Origin: Phytomonospora sp040655735
Lineage (GTDB): Bacteria; Actinomycetota; Actinomycetes; Mycobacteriales; Micromonosporaceae
Assembly (NCBI RefSeq): GCF_040655735.1
Contig: NZ_JBFAKK010000003.1
Coordinates: 1-64,000 of the forward strand
Direction: 5' to 3'
Length of the DNA stretch: 64,000 nucleotides
The notes below the pieces were generated by a model that did no database searches, was not told the DNA's origin, and was given only the letters and a program-made list of their open reading frames with translations. The first letter of the stretch is position 1; every line of letters starts with the position of its first letter. Of the stretch, positions 52,634 to 60,033 are shown one piece after another. The translations under genes and the position numbers were made by a program.

Positions 52634-53437
52634 TCAGGCGGCGCGCGCCACCATCGCCGGCGCCGCCGGGACGACCAGCGGCGTCAGCGTCTCGGGGTCG
52701 TCGATGACGCGGCAGCGCAGCCCGAAGACCTCCTCGATCAGCTCGGCGGTGACGATCTCGCCCGGCACGCCCTGGGCGACGATGCGGCCCTCGGTCATGG
52801 CGATCAGGTGCGTCGCGTAGCGGCAGGCCAGGTTGAGGTCGTGCAGGACGGCGACGAGCGTGCGGCCCTGGGAGGCGTTGAGGTCGGCGCACAGGTCGAG
52901 GACGTCGACCTGGTGGGCGATGTCGAGGAAGGTCGTCGGCTCGTCGAGGAGCAGGATCGGGGTCTGCTGGGCGAGCGCCATCGCGATCCACACCCGCTGA
53001 CGCTGGCCGCCGGAGAGTTCGTCGACGGGGCGCCCGGCGAGGTCGAGGACGCCGGTGGCGGTCATTGCCTCCTCGACGACCAGTTCGTCGGTCTTCGACC
53101 ACTGCCGCAGCAGGCTCTGGTGGGGGTATCGGCCGCGCGCGACGAGGTCGGCGACGCTGATGCCCTCCGGCGCGGTCGCCGACTGCGGGAGCAGCCCGAG
53201 ACGCCGCGCGGCCTCCTTGGCCGGGTATGAGCCGATGAGCTGTCCGTCGAGGTGCACCGCGCCGCGCTGGGGCTTGAGCATCCGCGCCAGCGCGCGCAGT
53301 AGCGTCGATTTGCCGCAGGCGTTGGGGCCGACGATCACCGTGAAGGAGCCGTCGGGGATGGAGACCGTCAGTCCGTCGACGACGACGCGCTTGTCGTAGG
53401 CGAGCACGAGGTCTTCGGCGTGCAGGCGGTCAGGCAT
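52634..53437 (-). CDS. Siderophore/haem-type ABC transporter ATP-binding protein
   Basis: 267 residues of the FecE/FhuC group. Walker A GPNACGKST, Q-loop GLLPQSA, signature LSGGQRQRVWIAMALAQ, Walker B ILLLDEPTTFLD, switch His in VLHDLNLACRYA. No permease or binding-protein gene is adjacent, so it is an orphan subunit. An iron-box-like palindrome lies 22 nt upstream of the start. The Walker A Ala (NACGKS) instead of Gly is normal for the group. Confidence 0.93.
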   Translation of the reverse strand: MPDRLHAEDLVLAYDKRVVVDGLTVSIPDGSFTVIVGPNACGKSTLLRALARMLKPQRGAVHLDGQLIGSYPAKEAARRLGLLPQSATAPEGISVADLVARGRYPHQSLLRQWSKTDELVVEEAMTATGVLDLAGRPVDELSGGQRQRVWIAMALAQQTPILLLDEPTTFLDIAHQVDVLDLCADLNASQGRTLVAVLHDLNLACRYATHLIAMTEGRIVAQGVPGEIVTAELIEEVFGLRCRVIDDPETLTPLVVPAAPAMVARAA

Positions 53438-53458
53438 GGCGGGATCCTCACGGCGGGG

Positions 53459-53483
53459 GAAGGCTTAGGCGAGCCTAACCTTC
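53459..53483. promoter_or_regulatory. DtxR/IdeR-like iron box
   Basis: Palindrome with core TTAGGC-GA-GCCTAA (53465-53478), flanked by GAAGG and CTTC. It fits the actinobacterial consensus TTAGGnnAnnCTAA. It lies 22 nt before the ABC ATPase ATG, consistent with repression by iron. Confidence 0.75.
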
Positions 53484-53506
53484 TCCCGCCGTGGAATGCA
53501 CGCGGG

Positions 53507-54589
53507 TCAGTCGCGAAGAGGCACGGGTCTCGGGTTCCAGTCGAGCCAGCGGCCCCAGGGATCGCTCTCGGCGAGCAGTTCGGCGGCGACCGGGCGGCCC
53601 TCGCGGTAGGTGACCGACAGCAGGTGGAACTTGTCCTTCACCTCGCCGAGCGGGTCGTCGCTGACCAGGGAGAGCGAGTTCGCCGGGGCCTCCAGGGCGA
53701 GCCAGACGAGGTCGCGGCCGGCTGCGGCCAGGGCCCGGGCGAAGTGGGATCTGCGCTCGTACAGGCAGCACAGGACGGCCGAACCGTAGACGACGGGCAG
53801 GTGCCCGGTGGGGATCTCGGCGAGGGCGGCGGGGAGCAGGTCGACGAGGTCGCCGACCCGCCAGTCGATCGACACGCCGTCGGCCTCGGCGATGGCGAGG
53901 TCGAGCCTTCGCAGGGAGTCGTCGAGGTCGGGGCGGACACTCGCGCGCATCCAGGCGACGGTTTCGGGGTCGGTGAGGTGGAGGGGGTCCAGGTCGATGA
54001 CGGTGCGGCCGGCGATGTCGACGGGGTGGTCGAGGTCGGCGGGCGCAACGCCGCGCAGTTCGAGGTCGAGGACCAGTGGCCGGTCTCCGTTGATGAGCCG
54101 GTCGCCGAAGCGGTAGCCGTAGCGGTCGGGCTGGGCGGTGAGTCCGGCGGCGCCGCCGAGTTCGACCAGGGAGAGCGGGCGGTCGTCGCGGGCGGCGACA
54201 TGGGTGAGGGCGGGCCAGAAGTGGGCGACGCGAGCGGGGTCGTTCCACCGGGCGTTGCCGCGGGCCACCGATTCGATGAGGGCGTCGTGGTGCTCGGCGA
54301 CGAACTCGGCGAGGACCGCGACCAGGCCCGGGCCGGGCTGCGCGGAGCCGCCGAGGGTCGGGAAGTAGGCGGCCAGCGGGTGGCCCGGCAGGCGGGTGCG
54401 CAGGACGTGGCTCACGGCCGTGGTGAAGCGGTCGGCGAGTGTCCAGTCAACGGGGAGTTCGTCGAGGCAGGCGGCCAGTCGCGGGTCGTCGGCGACGGCG
54501 GCGCAGATGAGGGAGAAGCACGGGAGTTCGTCGGCGGTTTGCTCGGACCGTTTACGGAAGACGCTTTCGAGCGTCGGCTCTGCTGTCAT
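53507..54589 (-). CDS. DUF2332 family protein
   Basis: 360 residues from the ATG at 54589 (MTAEPTLESVFRKR). The frame reaches a start 9 codons further upstream. Segments typical of DUF2332: FPTLGGSAQPGPGL, LVELGGAAGLTAQPDRYGYRFG and GRWLDWNPRPVPLRD. The LVELGGAAGL strand resembles a SAM-binding motif I, so a methyltransferase fold is possible (inference). TACGTT 9 nt upstream suggests a leaderless start. Confidence 0.85.
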   Translation of the reverse strand: MTAEPTLESVFRKRSEQTADELPCFSLICAAVADDPRLAACLDELPVDWTLADRFTTAVSHVLRTRLPGHPLAAYFPTLGGSAQPGPGLVAVLAEFVAEHHDALIESVARGNARWNDPARVAHFWPALTHVAARDDRPLSLVELGGAAGLTAQPDRYGYRFGDRLINGDRPLVLDLELRGVAPADLDHPVDIAGRTVIDLDPLHLTDPETVAWMRASVRPDLDDSLRRLDLAIAEADGVSIDWRVGDLVDLLPAALAEIPTGHLPVVYGSAVLCCLYERRSHFARALAAAGRDLVWLALEAPANSLSLVSDDPLGEVKDKFHLLSVTYREGRPVAAELLAESDPWGRWLDWNPRPVPLRD

Positions 54590-54598
54590 ATCCGCCAC

Positions 54599-54604
54599 AA
54601 CGTA
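54599..54604 (-). promoter_or_regulatory. -10 box TACGTT, possible leaderless start
   Basis: TACGTT read on the minus strand, 9 nt before the ATG of the DUF2332 gene. Confidence 0.35.
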
Positions 54605-54788
54605 ACCCGCGGCCACCGTCCGGCGCTATCCCGTAAGGAACGAGCCGGTGGATCGGTACATACATGATCACGATCCGCACAGAGATCGACATCACATGAA
54701 GTACCAGGCAGTAAGCCTTTAGCGTGGGCAACCGTACGTCCGCCGATCAAGTTCGGCGAAACCGCCCACTCATGGAAAGAGAGCAGTC

Positions 54789-56654
54789 GTGCGCATTCGC
54801 TCGATAGCTGTCATGGTCGGGGTACTCACCCTGACCCCGGTGGGAGCGGCCCATGCCGACCCGCCGGCCGCCCCCGAGACGACCACCGCCACCGACGCCG
54901 TCACCCTCCCCACCGGCGACCGGGTCCTGCCCCTGCCCGACGGCCGCCTCAGCGTCGATCCGGGTCCGGGCCGCGAGGGGATCACCTTCACCTCGCCCAG
55001 CGCCCCCGACGGTTCCGCGGACCGTCTCCTCATCCCCGCCGACGTGCTCGACCAGATCGGTGCCGGGGCGGTCGACCCCTCCCTCTACAACGTCGACGCG
55101 ATCCTGCGCGGCGACGCCGTCGGCGCGAACACCTTCGCGACCACCGAGAACGCCCAGCAGGTGACCGTGCGCTTCGCGACGCCCTCGGGCGCGCTTGCCG
55201 AGCAGATGCAGGTGAACCTGCAGAACCAGGAGACCGGCGAGGTCTTCTATCTGCGCGCGCAGGGCGACGGCACGGCCGCCGGCCTCGTCCCGCCCGGTGA
55301 GTACGCCGGCCTGGCCTACCAGCAGACCAAGCCACAGCCGGGAGCGGCCGGATTCGTCTCGCTGACCTACCACCGGCTCACGGTCGCCGGTGAGCCCACC
55401 GGGTTCTCCGTCGAGGCGGCCGACCTGACCGAGCTGACCTTCACCGTCGACCGCGCCGACGCGCGGCTGCACAGCGCGGAGTTCAAGCTCCAGACGACGC
55501 TGCCCGGCGGCGTCTTCGGGATGAGCTTCACGACGATCCTCGAAGGCGACTGGCGGATCCACTCCACGCCCGTCGAGGCCGAGGGCCTGCTCTTCGCGAT
55601 CCGCCCGACCCTGACCGGGCCGCCCACCGTGGACACGCAGACCGCCTACAGCTACCACCTCGTGCACTCCTCGGACAACGGTGTCCCGGCCGACCTGACC
55701 TGGCGCGAGCGCGACTCCAAGCTCGCCAAGCGCGTCAGCGACTACCAGACGCACGGCTACAAGATCGACCTGCGCCGCGACAGCTACGGCCGCGTCGCCT
55801 CCGGGTACGACTCGGCTTTCATCGTCCCCACGTTCGACGTCCGCACCCCCGCGCTGCGCACCGAGTACTACACGGCCTCGCCGAGCGTCGAGTGGTTCCA
55901 CGGGGCCGACTTCGGTGAGCAGTACCCGCCGGACTACATCGTCCGCTACGGCGGGCACTACAAGGCCGGCAGCGCGAAGGTCACCTGGTTCGGCGCGCCG
56001 GTGGGGCCCGGTCTGGTTCCCGCGCGCTACGCCTTCTCCCTCAACCGCGACGGCGACCAGCTGTCGGGGATCACGCCCATGTTCACCGGGCCCGACGCGA
56101 ACGAGGTCGGCTGGGGCACGATCGGCGTGACCGGCACGACGACGCTGTCGCGTGACGGTGTGGAGCTCGCGCGCAGGTCGAGCCGCCTGGAGTCGCAGAA
56201 CTACTACCTCCCCGCCGGTGACTCGGGCACCTACACCCTCAGCGTCGACGCGGCCCGCGAGGTCGCCTGGACCGACCTGGGCACACGCTCCTCGGCGACG
56301 TGGACCTTCGGCTCGGCGAGCACCGCCGACCGGGAGGCGGTGAACCTGTCGACGGTGTCGCTCGACGCGACCGGCGTCGACGACGGCTACGCCCGTCGCT
56401 GGCTGCCGCAGGTGGTGACGCTCGAAGCGCTGCGCCAGGGCGCGGCGGCGAAGACCACCTCGATGACCTTCGAGGTGTCCTACGACGAGGGCGCGACCTG
56501 GAAGTCGGTGCCGCTGCTGCGGCACGGCGGCGAGGCCGTCGCCCTGCTGGTCCACCCCTCCGGCGCGCAGTACGTGTCGGTGCGCCTGTCCTCGACCGAC
56601 TCGCTCGGTGGTGCGTTCTCCTCCACCACGATCCGGTCCTACGGGCTGAGGTAA
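54789..56654 (+). CDS. Secreted subtilase-like protein lacking the peptidase domain
   Basis: 621 residues with a Sec signal (MRIRSIAVMVGVLTLTPVGA, cleavage after AHA). The next segment (VTLPTGDRVLPLPDGRLSV, FTSPSAPDGSADRLLIPADV, VDPSLYNVDAILRG) has the order seen in the prodomain of streptomycete S8 peptidases. The Asp/His/Ser catalytic domain that should follow is absent; the sequence goes directly to the beta-rich C-terminal type (VRFATPSGALAEQMQVNLQN, LVPPGEYAGLAYQQTK). No catalytic residues seen. GTG start. A hairpin follows. Confidence 0.8.
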   Translation: MRIRSIAVMVGVLTLTPVGAAHADPPAAPETTTATDAVTLPTGDRVLPLPDGRLSVDPGPGREGITFTSPSAPDGSADRLLIPADVLDQIGAGAVDPSLYNVDAILRGDAVGANTFATTENAQQVTVRFATPSGALAEQMQVNLQNQETGEVFYLRAQGDGTAAGLVPPGEYAGLAYQQTKPQPGAAGFVSLTYHRLTVAGEPTGFSVEAADLTELTFTVDRADARLHSAEFKLQTTLPGGVFGMSFTTILEGDWRIHSTPVEAEGLLFAIRPTLTGPPTVDTQTAYSYHLVHSSDNGVPADLTWRERDSKLAKRVSDYQTHGYKIDLRRDSYGRVASGYDSAFIVPTFDVRTPALRTEYYTASPSVEWFHGADFGEQYPPDYIVRYGGHYKAGSAKVTWFGAPVGPGLVPARYAFSLNRDGDQLSGITPMFTGPDANEVGWGTIGVTGTTTLSRDGVELARRSSRLESQNYYLPAGDSGTYTLSVDAAREVAWTDLGTRSSATWTFGSASTADREAVNLSTVSLDATGVDDGYARRWLPQVVTLEALRQGAAAKTTSMTFEVSYDEGATWKSVPLLRHGGEAVALLVHPSGAQYVSVRLSSTDSLGGAFSSTTIRSYGLR

Positions 56655-56667
56655 GAGGTACGAGGTC

Positions 56668-56701
56668 TCACGCCCGGGCGGTGCTCAACGTCCGGGCGTG
56701 A
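56668..56701 (+). terminator. Hairpin at the convergent gene ends
   Basis: TCACGCCCGG / CCGGGCGTGA 10-bp stem, 14 nt after the secreted-protein stop. It overlaps the last codons of the gene on the minus strand. Confidence 0.6.
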
Positions 56702-57380
56702 CCTTGTCCGGGAAGTGCGCCGAGGCCAGGCCCGCGACCTTGCCGATGGAGCCCAGGTCGAAGGGCGGTTCCAGCGAGGCGCCGCCGTCGCCGAAGACGA
56801 CCTCGGTGATGAAGGAGCCCTCGGCGTTGCGGCCGGCGACGGTGACGTAGGAGTCGGTGAGGGCGAGGCCGGTGAACGAGTGGTCCGGAGCGTCGATCCG
56901 CCAGCTGCGCGCGACCGTCCACACCGCACCGGCGGTGTCGTCGACCTCGGCGAGAGTCCCGTCCGCGGTGAGCATCAACGCCCGCCCGGCGGCGTCGAAG
57001 GCGAGGTCCACCGGCGCGTCGACGCCCTCGACCTCGACAGGTGCCGCTTCGCCGGGGTTGGCGCCCTCGAAGGACAGGATCCTCCCCGGCGCCTGCCCGG
57101 CGAAGAAGAAGCCCCGGCCGTCCCGGCGGAAGGCCAGGCCGCGCTTGCCGTGCGGCACCGACAGTCCCGGGTGCACGCCGGTGCGCTGGGAGTTCACCTC
57201 GTCGCCGGCGATCCACCAGTGGTCGCCGGACGACGGGTCGAACGCGTTGGACAGGTGCCCGGCGAGTTCGCCGAGGTCGACGACGGTGTCGCCGATCTCC
57301 TGGTCGCGGACGGCGAAGATGCGGGCCGGGGCGGGCTCGGGGGTCGCCCCGGAGATGGTGATGGCGTAGATCTCGTCCAT
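56685..57380 (-). CDS. Uncharacterised protein, possible beta-propeller
   Basis: 231 residues, no signal peptide. Repeating strands such as RGLAFRRDGRGFFFAGQAPG, DLAFDAAGRALMLTADGTLA and FTGLALTDSYVTVAGRNAEG resemble blades of NHL or WD-type propellers. No family identified. ATG start with GGAGAAAAGG upstream. Confidence 0.7.
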   Translation of the reverse strand: MDEIYAITISGATPEPAPARIFAVRDQEIGDTVVDLGELAGHLSNAFDPSSGDHWWIAGDEVNSQRTGVHPGLSVPHGKRGLAFRRDGRGFFFAGQAPGRILSFEGANPGEAAPVEVEGVDAPVDLAFDAAGRALMLTADGTLAEVDDTAGAVWTVARSWRIDAPDHSFTGLALTDSYVTVAGRNAEGSFITEVVFGDGGASLEPPFDLGSIGKVAGLASAHFPDKVTPGR

Positions 57381-57455
57381 GGCGGGCCTTTTCTCCGGTT
57401 GCGGAAGTCCCGACCGACGGTAGTGGAGTCGGCGGCCCGGCGGGAGTGCTTCGCG

Positions 57456-57490
57456 GGCACGGCCGGGTCCGTGTCGAACCCGGCCGTGCC
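57456..57490 (-). terminator. Terminator after aspS
   Basis: GGCACGGCCGGGT / ACCCGGCCGTGCC, 13-bp perfect stem, 9-nt loop, 7 nt past the stop. Confidence 0.75.
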
Positions 57491-57497
57491 GTCGGCG

Positions 57498-58853
57498 TCA
57501 GGGCGTCAGCCGGTGCAAGTCTCTCGGGAACAGCGTGACCTCGCGGATGTTGGCCGCGCCGGTGAGCTGCCCGACGAAGCGTTCGAGGCCGATGGCGAAA
57601 CCGCCGTGCGGCGGCATCCCGTGCTTGAACGCGGCCAGGTAGCCCTCGTAGCCCTCCGGGCTCTCGCCCTTGGCCGCCAGCGCCGCCAGGTAGTCGGCGT
57701 GGCGGTGCAGGCGCTGCCCTCCGGTGACCAGTTCGGTGCCCCGGAACAGCAGGTCGAAGGACGCACTGTAGTCGGGACGTTCGGGGTCGGGATGGGTGTA
57801 GAACGGGCGTTTCGACATCGGGTAGCCGATGATGTAGGCGAAGTCGCTGCCGTGCTCGCGCATCGCCCACTCCCCCACCCAGCGCTCGTGCGCCGGCGCG
57901 AGGTCGTCGAGCCCCTCGGTCTTCTCACCGGTGGCCGCCGAGATCATCTCCAGGGCCTCGGTGAAGTGCAGCGCCGGGACCTTCTCGGGCATGACCGGCA
58001 GGGTCAGGCCCAAGGTCTCCACCGCCGCCGGCGCGTGCCGCCCGACCGCCGAGAGCATCCCGCGAATCGCCGCCTCCAGCGCGGCCTGCACCTCGGCGTA
58101 GCTCTCGATGAAGCCCAGCTCGGCGTCGAGGGACACGTACTCGGCGAGGTGCCGGACGGTGTCGTGCGGCTCGGCCCGAAAGACCGGCCCGACCTCGAAG
58201 ACGCGCTCGAAGACCCCGACGAGGGTCTGCTTGTAGAACTGCGGGCTCTGCGCGAGGTACGCCTTGCGGCCGAAGTAGTCGACGGTGAAGACGCTGGCGC
58301 CCGACTCCGTCGCGGTCCCGACCAGCTTGGGGCTGTTCACCTCGGTGAACTCCAGCTCGGACAGCGCCTCGCGGAACCCGCGCACGGCCGCGGCCGCGAT
58401 CTCGAACGGCGCCCGCTTGCGCGGGTGCCGCAGCGCCACCTGGGCGTTGTCGAGCATCGTCGGCAGGGTCGCGCGAAGCTCCGGCCGGTACAGCTCGAAA
58501 GGCGCCGGTTCGGCCGCGTCGCCGAGCAGCCGCAGCGACGGCCCGGTCATCTCCACACCACCGGGAGCGTCGGCGTTGGCCGTGGCCTCGCCGGTGAACT
58601 CCACCACGGTCTCCTCGGTCAGCGCCTCGATCCGCGCCCGCAACCCGGGCTCGCGGACGACGACCTGCGCCAGCCCGGAACGGTCGCGGACGACGGCGAA
58701 GACGACCGACTTGAGGATCCGGCGGCGATGCAGCCACCCGGAAACCCGCACGGTCCGTCCGATATGGACGGGCAAGGACGAGGCCAGGACCCTCGGCGGG
58801 TCGGCACTCGCCTCGGGGACTGCGGCGACGGTCGTTTCGATTTCATACGACAT
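57498..58853 (-). CDS. aspS: Aspartyl-tRNA synthetase, archaeal (non-discriminating) type
   Basis: 451 residues, without the large GAD insertion of bacterial AspRS, so the archaeal/eukaryotic type. OB-fold anticodon domain (VRVSGWLHRRRILKSVVFAV), motif 2 VFRAEPHDTVRHLAEY, motif 3 GGFAIGLERFVGQL. Members of this type often charge both tRNA-Asp and tRNA-Asn. Actinobacteria usually carry a normal AspRS as well, so this may be a second copy; that cannot be checked here. Preceded by a T-box leader, and GGAGG is 11 nt from the ATG. Confidence 0.93.
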   Translation of the reverse strand: MSYEIETTVAAVPEASADPPRVLASSLPVHIGRTVRVSGWLHRRRILKSVVFAVVRDRSGLAQVVVREPGLRARIEALTEETVVEFTGEATANADAPGGVEMTGPSLRLLGDAAEPAPFELYRPELRATLPTMLDNAQVALRHPRKRAPFEIAAAAVRGFREALSELEFTEVNSPKLVGTATESGASVFTVDYFGRKAYLAQSPQFYKQTLVGVFERVFEVGPVFRAEPHDTVRHLAEYVSLDAELGFIESYAEVQAALEAAIRGMLSAVGRHAPAAVETLGLTLPVMPEKVPALHFTEALEMISAATGEKTEGLDDLAPAHERWVGEWAMREHGSDFAYIIGYPMSKRPFYTHPDPERPDYSASFDLLFRGTELVTGGQRLHRHADYLAALAAKGESPEGYEGYLAAFKHGMPPHGGFAIGLERFVGQLTGAANIREVTLFPRDLHRLTP

Positions 58854-58860
58854 CTGTTCT

Positions 58861-59131
58861 CACACCTCCTCGATTCACTGGGAATCCCCGGAGGTGTGGG
58901 CGACGGGGTAGTCGCGGTGCCACCACACCTTCACCGCGCGCCGGCTGCGCGCGGCCTTCATGAAGCCCGTTTCGTGGGCCGTACGGCGGGCTCTACTCGG
59001 CGCCTCGCGACGCCTTTCTTCCCGCGGCTCGGGAGGGTCTTCGCACCCGTTCCGCGGTCCACCTTCACAGCTGCCGGTGGCTCTCTCGTCCGCGGGTCGG
59101 CGGGTGTTACTCGGCTCCGTCGATACCGTGC
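58861..59131 (-). promoter_or_regulatory. T-box riboswitch upstream of aspS, translational type
   Basis: On the minus strand the leader has the T-box sequence TGGTGGCACCGCG (58913-58925), close to the consensus GGGTGGNACCGCG. The UGGN bulge reads UGGC, which would pair with G73, the discriminator of tRNA-Asp and tRNA-Asn. Stem I features upstream include AGAGAGCC. The loop near 59037-59039 offers GAC, an Asp codon, as specifier (tentative). CACACCTCC (58890-58898) is the exact complement of GGAGGTGTG (58861-58869), the Shine-Dalgarno of aspS. Sequestration of the RBS and not termination is the likely mechanism. There is no U-run. Confidence 0.82.
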
Positions 59132-59136
59132 CACGG

Positions 59137-59166
59137 ACCGTAGCACACGTTCCGGCGGTCCGTCAT
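59137..59166 (-). promoter_or_regulatory. Promoter of the aspS T-box transcript
   Basis: TACGGT (-10, 59137-59142) and ATGACG (-35-like, 59161-59166) with an 18-nt spacer. Predicted start near 59130, a leader of about 280 nt. Confidence 0.45.
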
Positions 59167-59243
59167 CAGCGAAACGCCAGGCCGACGGCGAGTGAGGCGC
59201 GGTGCCCGCGCACGACCGTCTCGGCCGGAAGGACGAACGACGA

Positions 59244-59271
59244 GAGCCGCCGCACTCGCGTGCGGCGGCTC
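59244..59271 (-). terminator. Terminator after the DxDGDG protein gene
   Basis: GAGCCGCCGCAC / GTGCGGCGGCTC, perfect 12-bp stem, TCGC loop, 17 nt past the stop. Confidence 0.75.
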
Positions 59272-59288
59272 AACGCTCAGGCCGGTGA

Positions 59289-59756
59289 CTAGCCGGCGGC
59301 GTACGGGTCCACCAGGCCGCTGAGGTCGGGGGCGCCCTCGGGGTCGCCCGCGGGGGCGGCGGGGTCCACAGCCGACGGGTCGGCGGCCGGGTCCACGGCC
59401 GACGGGTCCGCGGCGGGGTCGGTCTCGGTCGGGTCGGCACCGAAGACACCCGGGAACGAGGACTCGGGATCGGAGGCGGTGGTGTCCTCCTCGATCGGCT
59501 CGTCCACGTACTCGGTCTCGTCCATCATGCCGTCACCGGTGCTGTCGTACTCGATGCGGTCGACGTTGCCGTCACCGTCATCGTCGGTCTGCAACTCCTC
59601 GATGAGACCGTCACCGTCGTAGTCAACGGCGATCATGTCGGCGTCCCCATCGCCGTCCGAGTCGTAGCGGTACTCGTCGGCACCGTCCGCACCGACCGAG
59701 TGCTCGTACTCGTCCCCGGTTCCATCACCGTTGAAGTCGATCCACGGCTCGGTCAT
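59289..59756 (-). CDS. Acidic protein with DxDGDG calcium-binding-type loops
   Basis: 155 residues from the ATG at 59756 with GGGGA upstream. Five spaced loops: DFNGDGTGDE, DSDGDGDADM, DYDGDGLIEE, DDDGDGNVDR, DSTGDGMMDE, like thrombospondin type-3 or EF-hand-like calcium loops. The C-terminal half is a Pro/Ala/Asp repeat (DPAADPSAV repeated). No signal peptide or anchor, which is odd because most such proteins are secreted. Function unknown. Confidence 0.8.
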   Translation of the reverse strand: MTEPWIDFNGDGTGDEYEHSVGADGADEYRYDSDGDGDADMIAVDYDGDGLIEELQTDDDGDGNVDRIEYDSTGDGMMDETEYVDEPIEEDTTASDPESSFPGVFGADPTETDPAADPSAVDPAADPSAVDPAAPAGDPEGAPDLSGLVDPYAAG

Positions 59757-59988
59757 CGCTATCCCCAATTCATCACGTCGGTTGCCTGTGCACCAAACCA
59801 TAGGCGGCTGCGCGAGACGCATTCTCCCGGATCTGTGCCAACGCCGGGATGTCGGGAGGGCGCCCGACGGGGCCGGTTTCGGCTGGTGACGGGACAAATG
59901 CGGAGGGTTCGCGCCCGGTCGCATCGGTGCCGGGAGCGGTGCCCGGCGGGCACCGCTCACCGATGGTCACCGCCCGCGCGCGAGCGAA

Positions 59989-60016
59989 GAGGGCGGTCGC
60001 CGCGGCGACCGCCCTC
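59989..60016 (-). terminator. Terminator after the tricorn protease gene
   Basis: GAGGGCGGTCG / CGACCGCCCTC, perfect 11-bp stem around CCGCGG, 17 nt past the stop. Confidence 0.7.
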
Positions 60017-60033
60017 TCATCCCTCGCCCCTTG

